A stretch of DNA of 64,000 nt from Candidatus Aminicenantota bacterium (lineage in GTDB: Bacteria > Acidobacteriota > Aminicenantia > Aminicenantales > Aminicenantaceae), in the NCBI GenBank assembly GCA_011772495.1, contig WVZL01000046.1, positions 1-64,000 of the forward strand, given 5' to 3'. Numbering within the stretch: the stretch's first letter is position 1; the number at the start of each line of letters is the position of its first letter. A program made the translations under genes and the position numbers. Below the pieces are notes generated by a model. The model saw only the letters and a program-made list of their open reading frames with translations, made no database searches and was not told where the DNA came from. Shown piece by piece: positions 1-9,700 of the stretch.

Positions 1-261
1 GATGAGCTTTAAAGCGACTTCCTCTTCTATCTTGGTATCAAAGACCCGGTAGACCTTGCCCATACCCCCTTCACCAATTTCCTCGATGACCTCGTACCTG
101 GCAGCAAAAGCGCTCCCCCTGGTCAACTCCTTCTGGGGCGTCTGGAGAGTCTTGGTGTGGGACAGAGTCGCGATTTCCTCTTCAGAACGAAGAGGGGAGC
201 CACATTGGCTGCAGTAAACCGTATCTTTTGGATTGTCAAATTGACACTTGGGGCACTTCAT
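1..261 (-). CDS. Serine/threonine protein kinase with N-terminal zinc ribbon (partial, 3' part beyond window)
   Basis: Reading the minus strand from the ATG at 261 gives 87 codons with no stop, so the gene continues past the left edge. The N-terminus is a double CxxC zinc ribbon (MKCPKCQFDN, then YCSQCG). A linker of about 30 residues follows, then the start of a Hanks-type kinase: a glycine-rich loop GEGGMGKVY and the ATP-lysine segment EEVALKL. The layout and wording match the complete kinase at 47660-49981, so the two are paralogues. A transmembrane segment and TPR sensor region would be expected in the missing part, but that is inference. It is divergent from the OmpA-type gene. Confidence 0.85.
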   Translation of the reverse strand, partial: MKCPKCQFDNPKDTVYCSQCGSPLRSEEEIATLSHTKTLQTPQKELTRGSAFAARYEVIEEIGEGGMGKVYRVFDTKIEEEVALKLI

Positions 262-518
262 GAATCAGATCTCCATTATATTAAGACGTATTTCTTAAGG
301 CAAAGTTCATATTCAACACTTTTTTTTACTTTGAAAAATTAAATACTTAAAATAGCAGAATAATAATTACGCTGGAAATAGTCAAATTGAGCAAATTGAA
401 CCTGATATGTTGACAGGTCAGGTATTATCATGTATCTAAGAGTCAGGATTTTTTTATATTTTTAATTTGCTCGGGAAACCTATCATGCCTGAGTAAAAAT
501 CTCTAAGAGGTGATGAGC

Positions 519-1349
519 ATGAAATACGGGATCAAATCGTTTCTGGGCCTTTTCTTAATCATTCTATCGGCGGCGATGATTATTAGTGAAGAACAGGATG
601 TGGAAGGCAGCCAGGACCATCCCCTGCTTTCCCGGATGAAAAATTATTACATATCTGAGTACGAAGAGTTTGCCTACGATTCACATGAATTCTACGATGC
701 CCAAGATAATGAGTATGTAATCGAAGGCCGTAAGTGGGTAATTTCCTACACCCTGAAAGAAGGCTTCAATCCGCCGGGTCAAGTGAAAGTGAGGGAAAAT
801 TTTATCAACGCCCTCCAGAAAATCGGCGGCACGATTCTTTTTGACCGTGGGTTGTACGTGAAACTGGCCAAGGATAACAAAGAAACCTGGATAGAAGTCT
901 GGGCCAGTGATGACGGTAGCGACTACACTCTAACAATTGTGGAGAGGACAATCATGGAACAGGAGGTTGTGGCAGATCCAGAGGCGATGGCCAATGACAT
1001 AAAAAATACCGGACGCGTGGCCATCTACGGCATCTACTTTGACTTTGACAGCTACGTGATCAAACCCGAATCCGAGCCAACTCTTAAGGCTATCACTGAA
1101 CTGTTGAAGAGAAATAGCTCCCTTAAAGTCTATGTTGTGGGGCATACAGATATGGTCGGGAAGCTTGAATACAACATGGAACTCTCCGCGAAGCGGGCAG
1201 AGGCAGTGGTCAAGGCGCTAGTCAATACGCATGGGATTTCGGCTAATCGGCTCAAGTCAAAAGGAGTCGGTCCCCTCTGCCCGGTCAGCACCAACAAGAC
1301 AGAGGAAGGCCGGAAGCTTAACCGCCGGGTTGAGCTGGTCGAGATGTAG
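519..1349 (+). CDS. OmpA family outer-membrane/peptidoglycan-associated protein
   Basis: A signal peptide (KYGIKSFLGLFLIILSAAM) precedes a region of about 140 residues that I do not recognise beyond weak likeness to other OmpA-associated N-terminal domains. The C-terminal part, roughly residues 165-276, is a clear OmpA-like peptidoglycan-binding domain. It has YFDFDSYVIKPES, VVGHTDMVG, the LSAKRAEAV helix, the GVG segment and a terminal NRRVEL. Such domains bind diaminopimelate in the cell wall, so the protein probably tethers envelope layers. A GTG at 510 also opens the frame, but AGAGGTGAT at 506-514 is a good ribosome site for the ATG at 519, so I chose that start. It is followed closely by the DUF389 gene. 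Confidence 0.85.
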   Translation: MKYGIKSFLGLFLIILSAAMIISEEQDVEGSQDHPLLSRMKNYYISEYEEFAYDSHEFYDAQDNEYVIEGRKWVISYTLKEGFNPPGQVKVRENFINALQKIGGTILFDRGLYVKLAKDNKETWIEVWASDDGSDYTLTIVERTIMEQEVVADPEAMANDIKNTGRVAIYGIYFDFDSYVIKPESEPTLKAITELLKRNSSLKVYVVGHTDMVGKLEYNMELSAKRAEAVVKALVNTHGISANRLKSKGVGPLCPVSTNKTEEGRKLNRRVELVEM

Positions 1350-1378
1350 TTAAACAGAAGCCTTGTTGGGAGGAGGAA

Positions 1379-2398
1379 ATGGCGCTTCGATTAATTGAAA
1401 TGGTAGTTCCTGAAGGAGACGCAAAAGAGGTTAAAGACTTACTCCAGGACCAAAATGTCATAGATGTTTGGGAAGAGATCATTGCTGGAAATCAGGCTCG
1501 TATAAAAGTCCTTCTTCCTACCAAGGAAACACAAGCAGTACTCGACCTGCTGGAAAAACGCTTCTACAAGCGAGAGGATACCAGAATCATTCTTCTTCCT
1601 GTAGAAGCATCGATTCCCAGGCCAGAATCAGAAGGGAAGCCATCGCCTTCGCCCCAGGATACAGAGCCAGAAAAGAAGCTTGTGAAGAAAACAGCCCGAA
1701 TCAGTCGAGAAGAACTTTACAGTGATATCGAACAAATGACCAGGTTCTCATGGATTTTCATTGTTCTTATCGTTCTTGCTTCGGTTGTGGCTTCTGTAGG
1801 CATATTGCGAAACAACGTGGTTTTTATTATCGGGGCTATGGTTATAGCGCCAGTGCTTGGCCCCAATGTAGGTCTCTCTCTAGGAACCACACTAGGAGAC
1901 ATCAAGCTCTCGCGAAGAGCAATCGAAACCATTACGATTGGAATATTAACAGCCCTAGTGTTTTCTATAGCCATAGGATTGGTTTTTAGAGTTAATCCAG
2001 ATATCCCCGAGCTCGTTTCTCGAACAAAAGTCAATTTTGGTGACATTGCCCTCGCCCTCGCAGCAGGGAGTGCAGCCGCGTTATCCCTGACTACAGGACT
2101 GTTAAGTGCCCTTATCGGAGTCATGGTCGCCGTGGCTCTTCTTCCCCCTTTGGTCACCCTAGGTATGCTGATTGGATCTGGGTACTGGGAGATGGCATCA
2201 GGAGCACTAATTTTGTTTCTCATAAACCTCATCTGTATAAACCTGGCAGGCGTGGTGACATTTTTAGCCCAAGGAATTCGACCGCTGACCTGGTGGGAAG
2301 CCGACAGGGCCAAAAAGTCTACCCGAATTGCTATCTTCTTATGGACTGCTCTCTTGGCGGTACTGGCGGTTTTGATCTTCTTCTCACAGAAAGGCTAA
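1379..2398 (+). CDS. DUF389 family (TIGR00341-like) hydrophobic membrane protein
   Basis: This is a 339-residue inner-membrane protein. A soluble N-terminal domain of about 85 residues and a charged linker (residues 85-120) precede a DUF389 core with about six membrane segments. The core begins with FSWIFIVLIVLASVVASVGI and includes the family-typical VIAPVLGPNVGLSLG stretch, in which a gly/pro-rich signature follows the second helix. The biochemical role of the family is not established. A strong ribosome site (GGAGGAGG) lies just before the ATG. The gene lies 29 bp after the OmpA-type gene and probably shares its transcript. It converges with the S9 peptidase downstream, with only 11 bp between stops and no visible terminator. 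Confidence 0.85.
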   Translation: MALRLIEMVVPEGDAKEVKDLLQDQNVIDVWEEIIAGNQARIKVLLPTKETQAVLDLLEKRFYKREDTRIILLPVEASIPRPESEGKPSPSPQDTEPEKKLVKKTARISREELYSDIEQMTRFSWIFIVLIVLASVVASVGILRNNVVFIIGAMVIAPVLGPNVGLSLGTTLGDIKLSRRAIETITIGILTALVFSIAIGLVFRVNPDIPELVSRTKVNFGDIALALAAGSAAALSLTTGLLSALIGVMVAVALLPPLVTLGMLIGSGYWEMASGALILFLINLICINLAGVVTFLAQGIRPLTWWEADRAKKSTRIAIFLWTALLAVLAVLIFFSQKG

Positions 2399-2409
2399 GG
2401 CTTTTCGTC

Positions 2410-4320
2410 TTAATCTTGAACCTGCCCTTCCACTCTGCCCCCGAGATGTTTAGCCAGAAATTTCTCCATGGCTCGGTAGAAATCGAATCGGTTTTCTTCA
2501 TTCCGGAAGCCATGTCCCTCATTCTCTTTGACCATATACTGAACGTCAATGCCTCGCTCCCTCAAGGCTTCCACGATCTGGTCTGATTCAGCCTTGGGAA
2601 CACGGGGATCATTGGCTCCTTGAGCCACAAAAAGAGGAGCTTTAATTTTATCAGCATGAAAAAGAGGAGAGGTTCTCTCGAGTAATTCCTTATCTTTTTC
2701 CGGATGGCCGATAATCTCGTGGAACATGTCTCTCATCGGCTCCCAATAGGGAGGAATGGCCTTTAATATTGAGAACCAACTGGAGATGCCCACATAATCC
2801 ACTCCACAAGCATATAAATCTGGAGTAAAAGCGAGTCCGGCCAGGGTCGCATATCCTCCATAAGATATACCGTAGATACCCACTCTTTTTGAATCGGCAA
2901 TTCTCTCGTTAATCAACCATTGTACTCCATCCGTTATATCATCCTGTATGGCAAGACCTGATTGTTTAAAGCCAGCTTCCCAGAATTTACGTCCATATCC
3001 GGTAGAAATCCTGAAATTCACCTGTAAAACTGCATAACCGCGGTTAGCCAAGAATTGAACATCAGATCGATAGCCCCAGGTGTTTCTGCTCATGGGTCCA
3101 CCGTGCGGCAGAACAACAACAGGAAGGTCTTTTGATTTCAGGCCCTTAGGCAGGGTTAAATATCCATGAATGGTCAATCCATCCCGGGATGTATACATAA
3201 TGGGTTCCATTTCAGCCATTTCTTCTTCGTTTATCCAGGGGCTGCGATCTGCCAGCTTCATGAATTTATCCGAAGTGCGATCCAAATAATAATAAGAACC
3301 CAGCGACCTGTCACTGTAAGTTCTCACCAGAACTTTGGTTTCATCCCTGCTCATGTTGTAAACAACAACTTCATATCCCGGCAGGCGCTCTTCCAGGTCT
3401 TTTTGTAATTGTTCTCTTTCTTGATCAAAGAAATGATAGTGTCTCTTATCGGTGATATAAGCGACACCCGTAATTTTTTTCTGCTTTTTCGACCTTAGCA
3501 AACTGCTCACATCGACTTCAGGATGTTCATACAATAATCGAGTTGTCTCTTTGGTCTTAACGTCATATTCATAAATGGCTGTTTTGTCTCTTCCCAGGTT
3601 GGAAGCGACATAAAGATTTTTATTATCAAAGGTAAAGAATAGCGGCGTCAAAGTCTCTCTGAAATTGGCTGTGAATAAGATCTGGAAATCATCCTTTTCC
3701 GTATCTCGATACAGCAAGCTATTATTAACCCCGTCCGTGGCTATAGCTACCCTCAGGTTCCCCTCATGATCTGTAAGCCAATTCACAACATTTCCTGGAT
3801 TTTGGGCAATAATTTTCATCTCACCCGTATTGACATTAATGCGGTAAACATCAAATACACGGGGATCACGCTTATTGATACTGATCAGCATATGTTCGTC
3901 ATCATTTTCCAGCCTATCTACTAGACCGACCCTAACTTTTTCAAACGGCGTGAGCTCTTTCTCATCTGAGCCATCTATGTTGACGGCATAGAATTTGAAG
4001 TTTTCGTCCCCTGCTTTATCCTGTACGTAGGCAATACGACTATTATTGGCCCAAAAATAGTCAGGAATATCTCTTTCGGTTGCACTGGTGATACGGATAA
4101 CCTTTTCCTCTCCCACCCCTTGAACATGGATGTTTAGCCGATTTTTCCATGGTTGCATCCAGGCTATATGTTCTCCATCTGGAGAAAGTGAAAAGGCCGC
4201 TTTCTCAGGATTCCGGAAAAAATCTTCCATGGAGATAATCCGCGGAATTTCCTCTTTAGGAGCACACCCGAAAATAAAAATAGATAATACGACTAACAAT
4301 GAGATAATTCTTGCGCGCAT
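2410..4320 (-). CDS. S9 family peptidase (prolyl oligopeptidase / acylaminoacyl-peptidase type), lipoprotein, copy A
   Basis: This is a 636-residue serine peptidase. A lipoprotein signal (LSIFIFGC, lipid-modified Cys at about residue 19) places it on the cell envelope. Residues 30-370 form a beta-propeller region with TolB/DPP-IV-like blades. The C-terminal alpha/beta-hydrolase domain carries the triad: Ser in GISYGGYA (about 486), Asp in GANDPRV (about 571) and His in NEGHGF (about 603). The family releases dipeptides or acyl-amino acids from short peptides. It is a tandem duplicate of 4599-6509, with the same length and near-identical wording throughout. The leader contains an 8-bp-arm hairpin (4337-4359), and a TATTAT -10-like box lies at 4362-4367. 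Confidence 0.93.
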   Translation of the reverse strand: MRARIISLLVVLSIFIFGCAPKEEIPRIISMEDFFRNPEKAAFSLSPDGEHIAWMQPWKNRLNIHVQGVGEEKVIRITSATERDIPDYFWANNSRIAYVQDKAGDENFKFYAVNIDGSDEKELTPFEKVRVGLVDRLENDDEHMLISINKRDPRVFDVYRINVNTGEMKIIAQNPGNVVNWLTDHEGNLRVAIATDGVNNSLLYRDTEKDDFQILFTANFRETLTPLFFTFDNKNLYVASNLGRDKTAIYEYDVKTKETTRLLYEHPEVDVSSLLRSKKQKKITGVAYITDKRHYHFFDQEREQLQKDLEERLPGYEVVVYNMSRDETKVLVRTYSDRSLGSYYYLDRTSDKFMKLADRSPWINEEEMAEMEPIMYTSRDGLTIHGYLTLPKGLKSKDLPVVVLPHGGPMSRNTWGYRSDVQFLANRGYAVLQVNFRISTGYGRKFWEAGFKQSGLAIQDDITDGVQWLINERIADSKRVGIYGISYGGYATLAGLAFTPDLYACGVDYVGISSWFSILKAIPPYWEPMRDMFHEIIGHPEKDKELLERTSPLFHADKIKAPLFVAQGANDPRVPKAESDQIVEALRERGIDVQYMVKENEGHGFRNEENRFDFYRAMEKFLAKHLGGRVEGQVQD

Positions 4321-4496
4321 GATTTCCTCCTTTATTATTGAAGACGATTGATCTTCAATGGATAATACGAATACAATCTAGAAAAGTTCTAGTAGATTCT
4401 AGTCGGGGTTTTCAATGAGTCCCCGTCAAAAGAGATAAATTTACCTGTCAGAAGGAAATTTGTACAGGCTTAGCAATTGAGTAACACTTGTTGACC

Positions 4497-4574
4497 GTCA
4501 TGGCGAGAATCATATCGACAGGGTAGCCTCATAGAAAAGGGTAGAGATGGTCAGGCTTCGCTCGCCGTGATGAC
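4497..4574. repeat. Short palindromic interspersed repeat (GGCGAGCGAAGC type)
   Basis: The segment is bounded by imperfect inverted arms, GTCATGGCGAG at 4497-4507 and CTCGCCGTGATGAC at 4561-4574. The right half, read on the minus strand, is repeated at 46322-46353 (GGCGAGCGAAGC followed by a CCATCTC block). It lies in the 278-bp space between the two S9 genes. It is probably a REP-like palindromic element. Confidence 0.5.
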
Positions 4575-4598
4575 ATGATCAAATTTTTTAATGGGACC

Positions 4599-6509
4599 TT
4601 AATCCTGGGTCTGCCCTTCTGCTCTGCCCCCGAGATGTTTAGCCAGAAATTTCTCCATGGCTCGGTAAAATTCGAAACGGTTTTCTTCGTTCATGAAGCC
4701 GTGTCCCTCATTCTCTTTGACCATGTATAAAACATCAATGGCTCGTCTTCTCAAAGCCTCAACGATTTGATCCGATTCAGCCTTTGGCACCCGGACATCA
4801 TTGGCTCCCTGCGCAACGAACAGAGGGGCTTTGATTTTATCCGCATGAAAAACAGGAGATGTTCTCACTAGCAATTCCTTATCCTTTTCAGGATGTCCGA
4901 CCATCTCATACATCATCTCCAGGTAAGGCTTCCAATAAGGAGGAATGGACTGCAACCAGGAAAAGATGTTGGAAATCCCGACATAATCCACGCCGCAGGC
5001 ATATAAGTCAGGAGTGAAGGCAAGCCCGGCCAGAGTAGCATATCCTCCATAAGAACCACCGTAGATGCCCACTCTCTTTGGATCAGCAATCCCCTTGCGG
5101 ATTAACCATTGGACTCCATCGCTGATATCATTCTGAATGGCCAGTCCCCATTGTTTGAAACCAGCTTCCCAGAATCTGCGTCCATAGCCGGTCGAAGTCC
5201 TGAAATTCACCTGCAAGACTGCATAACCACGGTTGGCCAGGAATTGAACTTCAGGGTTATACCCCCAGGCATTCCTGGCCCACGGGCCACCGTGCGGATT
5301 GATGACTACCGGTAACCTTTTGGCCTTTAAACCTTTAGGCAGAGTTAAATATCCGTGAATAGTCAACCCATCCCTGGACCTATAAGTGACGGGTTTCATC
5401 TCAGCCAGCTCTTCTTCATTCAGCCAAGGACTGAGTTCTGCCAACTTTATGAATTCGTTCGTATCTCTATTAAAATAATAATAGGCTCCAAATGACCTGT
5501 CGCTGGAACTCCTCACTAAAAATTTCCTTTCGTCATCGCTCATGCTGGTGATAACAACTTCATATCCTGGCAGGCGCTCTTCCAGGTGTTTTTGCAACTG
5601 CTCTCTTTCTTGATCAAAAAAATGATAATGCCGTCTATCGGTAATATAGACCACCCCTGTTATTTTTTGGCGCTTTTTCGACCTTAATAAACCGGAAACA
5701 TCGACTTCAGGATGTTCATAAATCAATCTGATATGTTCTTTGGTTTCGACATCGTATTCATAAATGGCCGCTTTATCTCTGTTTAGGTTGGAAATTACAT
5801 AAAGGTTTTTATTATCAAAGGTAAAGAATACCGGCCGCAAGGATTCCTTGAAATTGGTTCTGCTCAAGATCCGGAAAGCGTCTTTCTCAGTCTCCCGATA
5901 GAGTAATGCGGTATTGACGCCATCCGTTGCCCGGGCAACTCTCAATTTTCCTTCATGGTCGGCCAGCCAGCCAACAACATTTCCCGGATTTTGCACAGCC
6001 ATATCCATTTGACCGGTATTGATGTTGATACGATATATATCGAATACACGGGGATCACGTTTATTCATGGAGATCAACATGTGCTCGGCATCCTTTTCCA
6101 GCCTATCGATCAGGCGGACCTGCACTTTCTCGAACGGAATGAGCTCTTTCTCACCAGACCCATCAATGTTCACTGCATAGAGACTGTAGTTTTCATCGCC
6201 TGTTTTGTCCTGCACATAAGCTATACGGTCACTGCTCGCCCACAAATAACTGCCGATGTCTCTTTCCGTGGCCTGTGTGACACGGGTCACCTTGTCTTCT
6301 CCTATGTTCAGGACATGAATATTCAATCGATCTTTCCAGGGCTGAACCCAGGCCATGTATGCTCCCTCTGGAGATAGTGAAAAAGCTGCTTTATCAGGAT
6401 TGCGGAAAAAATCTTCCATCGGGATGAGTCGAGGTATCTCCTCTTTACGAGCACATCCAAAAATAAGAAGAGGTAGGACTATCGTTAGCCAGATGACTCT
6501 TAGACGCAT
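4599..6509 (-). CDS. S9 family peptidase, lipoprotein, copy B
   Basis: This is a paralogue of 2410-4320 with an identical length of 636 residues. It has a lipobox (LPLLIFGC), an N-terminal beta-propeller, and a catalytic alpha/beta-hydrolase domain. The nucleophile is in GGSYGGYA (about Ser486), the Asp in GANDVRV and the His in NEGHGF. The residue before the catalytic Ser-loop differs between copies (GIS versus GGS), as do several residues lining the region after the nucleophile (SSWFSILKAIPP versus SNIFSWLQSIPP), which may change substrate preference. An AGGAGGACACC ribosome site precedes the ATG. A TATAAT box at 6544-6549 (minus strand) lies where copy A has TATTAT. It is probably envelope peptide catabolism duplicated for dosage or specificity. 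Confidence 0.93.
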   Translation of the reverse strand: MRLRVIWLTIVLPLLIFGCARKEEIPRLIPMEDFFRNPDKAAFSLSPEGAYMAWVQPWKDRLNIHVLNIGEDKVTRVTQATERDIGSYLWASSDRIAYVQDKTGDENYSLYAVNIDGSGEKELIPFEKVQVRLIDRLEKDAEHMLISMNKRDPRVFDIYRININTGQMDMAVQNPGNVVGWLADHEGKLRVARATDGVNTALLYRETEKDAFRILSRTNFKESLRPVFFTFDNKNLYVISNLNRDKAAIYEYDVETKEHIRLIYEHPEVDVSGLLRSKKRQKITGVVYITDRRHYHFFDQEREQLQKHLEERLPGYEVVITSMSDDERKFLVRSSSDRSFGAYYYFNRDTNEFIKLAELSPWLNEEELAEMKPVTYRSRDGLTIHGYLTLPKGLKAKRLPVVINPHGGPWARNAWGYNPEVQFLANRGYAVLQVNFRTSTGYGRRFWEAGFKQWGLAIQNDISDGVQWLIRKGIADPKRVGIYGGSYGGYATLAGLAFTPDLYACGVDYVGISNIFSWLQSIPPYWKPYLEMMYEMVGHPEKDKELLVRTSPVFHADKIKAPLFVAQGANDVRVPKAESDQIVEALRRRAIDVLYMVKENEGHGFMNEENRFEFYRAMEKFLAKHLGGRAEGQTQD

Positions 6510-6594
6510 GGTGTCCTCCTTTCTCTGGTGATGTTCTAAAGGGATTATACGCGAATAGGGAAAAAAAGATTAGTCTTTTATACCTAAAATGGAA

Positions 6595-6723
6595 ACGGTC
6601 CTATTTTTTTAACCGGATTAGGCTTCACTATGAATTGATGTCCAGGGGGATCAAAAGAAATCCAGATCTTGTAATGATGACAAGCGTGATCCCGGGCGCA
6701 GGTGAAAAAATAGAACTGTCCCC
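6595..6723. repeat. Inverted-repeat element, family GGGGACGGTTCTATTTTTTC, copy 1
   Basis: The left arm is ACGGTCCTATTTTTTT (6595-6610). The right arm is GAAAAAATAGAACTGTCCCC (6704-6723), an imperfect inverse complement. The inner part of about 90 bp has no coding potential that I recognise. The element lies between the S9 peptidase copy B start and the end of the GGDEF/HEAT gene. It belongs with the copies at 18229, 23202, 31137 and 57651. Confidence 0.65.
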
Positions 6724-6736
6724 TATTGATTTGGCC

Positions 6737-9700
6737 TTAATGGGGTGGGCTGCCCAGGTTGGCTACTTTCCGGGCAACTTCCCTGATCTGTGGATTCCGA
6801 TCATCCACAAAATCAGCCAGGACCTCGGTAGCCTGGGGGTGGGAAATCTGCCCTAGGGCAAAAGCAGCTGCAGCCCGAACTTGAGCATTCCTCCTGGCGC
6901 GGCGGAAAACAGAGCCCTTCTTGGTTAAGATTCTGGTGAGCGACTCTACACCAGCCGGACTCCCAATCTGCCCTAAGGCCTGGCAACAGACGAGCAGCAT
7001 TTTTTTATTATTGGTGGAATTCAACAGGCTGGCCAACTCATCAACAGCAGCCAATGATTTGATCCTTCCCAAGCTCTGGATCGCTGCCACCGCCATGCTT
7101 GTATCTTTGGCTCTGACATATTCCAGGAGAAGTTCCACCACCTCTTGACTGTTCAAGCGTTCTGATAGTAGGAAGGCAGCCTGGCGGACTTCGGGCGTCT
7201 CGTCACTGAAGGCAAACATGAGTTCGGTTCTCAAATCCTGGGTCACGGTATCAATGACTTCAAGAATCCTCAAACGTTCCTCGGCAGTGCTTTCCATAGC
7301 CAGCTCACGCTTAAGAAGATCGCCTGCCTCTGGACCCAACTCCTTCAATAAACTGGCAGCTATCTCCCTAGTCCTTAGGTCATCTTCCCTTTTAATGATA
7401 TCCACGAGGAGAGGAAGGGTCATCCGGCCCAGACTGCCCAGCAACTGGGCCGCTCCCTGCTGGCGGGAGGTCTCAGTGGATTTCAGGTCATTCACGAGAA
7501 GCTTCTGAGTCTTTGACTCCAAATTTCTATCCAGGATCTTGGCCAATCGCTGGCTAAAGGCATCTTTGGAATCCGAGAGCTTTTGCTGACGATCGTGGAG
7601 ATTCTGGAGGACCTTGCTGGCTGTCCTGTACTCAGCAAATTGAATCAAGTAAGCAGACATAAGATGAAGGAGAAAAGCAATCTCCCTGAGCATGGAGGGG
7701 TCCCTTTCCTCAGAAAAGGCCACTAACAGTGGACCGGCCAAGACCTTGGTCAATAGATGTTGGAAGGCCAGCGTCATACTCTCCAACAATCTGCGGCAGC
7801 TATCGATGATTTGTTCGCGAACTTGAGAAGGACGATTCTGGAATCCCTGAAAAAGATACTGGAAAATCTGTTTAACCTGATCCTCATCGCCTTTACCTAG
7901 AAGGTCGTCCAGCCTACCTGGCATCTCTTTGAAAAAGGGCTCCAGGAGTTCCTCTGAAACCGGTTCGCTCATCTGCCCTATCCAGAATTCTCCGGTCGAT
8001 ACTTCAGGCACAGGCTCTGGTTCAGAAGCCACCCGGGAAGCTGATACGCGGGGTTCATACAGAATTTTGTTGAATAGGATAGCCGCGAGGTTCTGATCCT
8101 TAGCGAACTGATCCCAGTACTTGCTATCCATTCCGCTCGAGGGCAGGTTGCCCAGGGCTCCGATAAAGACCTTCAGTTCATCAGCCGAGAGATTCTCCAG
8201 AAAAGTGAGGCTGCTGAGCTGGATGGAGGCGAGAAATTTCAGGAAGTTATGCGCCGCCATCCCCATCTTCGAGGTATCTATACTTACCCCGTTGACGACC
8301 AAAGAGTTACTGATATTCGCCAGAGTGAGAACCGGCTGCTTTTTAAAGATAGCGCTTAAGGCTCCCATGAACTGGTCAACATAGCTGGTAATGGCCTCGC
8401 TGTCTACGGGATAGAGTCTAATGTTTTTGGCAGCACTGAGAAGAGCACGGATGATTTTACGAACTTGAGTCATATCCTCTGGATCCAATTTCTGCTCTCG
8501 AGCAATCTTCTCGTAGGAAACTGTCGGAGCAGGGGTTGATTCGGCTCCTTCTGCCTCGGCTCGACCTTCTGCCACTGCCCCTTCCTCCACCATGAGAGTG
8601 TATTGGACCTGCTTCAACTCAATATGCTCCAGTTTGTGCTCGTCGGAAAAGCTCTGCCAGAAATTCTTTTCCATGAATTTCTCTTTGGGTCGACTGAACC
8701 CTTCAACCAAAACTTCTAATTCTCGTTCTCCCAAACCTGCATGAAAAATAATCCCTTTGAGCTCAACACCCACCATAAACTTGACCAGGTCTTCAGCCAG
8801 CCATTTATACCTGTTGACATCTATCTTTTGCCCGTTGACCATCAACACTTGGTTGATTTGGAAGATAGACAGGTTTTCGTTGCTGTCCAGGATAGAGTCA
8901 ATGACCTCTTTCAATTGATTGATAGAACCCACAACAGCTTCGCTTCCCATGGGATAGAGCTTGATATGACGTACCGTGGCCAGTAGGTAGCGAATGAAGG
9001 ATGGAATTTTCTCCAGACTCTCAGCATCTAAAGGTTCTCCAGGAGGAGCAAGCTCACTCGGTTTCTGTCTTCGCCTCTCTGCTTTCCGTCTCTCTCCGGT
9101 GTACTTATTTGCTTCTGCGGGATTAAAAATCTTCCTGGCATATTCTTCCAGGTCCTTTTCATAATGCGCTGCTTTTTCCTGGTTTGTCGAACGTTTGAAA
9201 TGGTAGGCCAAGTTGGCAGCAAAAGGTATAAGACGCTGCTGGTAGAGGGTTTCCTGATAATTTCCGATCCGCTCGTGCAATTCTTGCTTCCTCTCGGGCT
9301 GAATAGCCTCATACACTTTCTCCAGGATTCGCTTTCCGAGAAAACGAATGGTCTCATCATTGGCCTTGAAGTCCGAAAGCAACAGCCCTAAAGCAATGGC
9401 CTGGTCGACAAATTCAAGGATCTTGGCCTCCATTTCCTCTGAACTCCCAGTAAGCAGGCTCAAAGAGACATCCTCACCAAAAGAAGCTGCTCGGTAGAGC
9501 AATTTCCGGCTTTCCTCATCAAGGCCGTTGACTTTATGGCTGATCAGATCGTCTAGAGATTCAGGAAGATATCCTTCTTCCAGAGGCTCGATGGCCCATT
9601 GCTGATCTTTGAGGGGGATCTTCTGGTCAAGAGCCAACTTGTGCAGGATTTCACTCAGGAAAAGGGGATTTCCCTGAGTGATCTGGACCAGATCCTTCTC

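Noticed and set aside
1717-2313. Minus-strand open frame of 198 codons
   Set aside because: It is antisense to the DUF389 gene and shows compositional bias (many Met/Ile/Thr) without recognisable domains.
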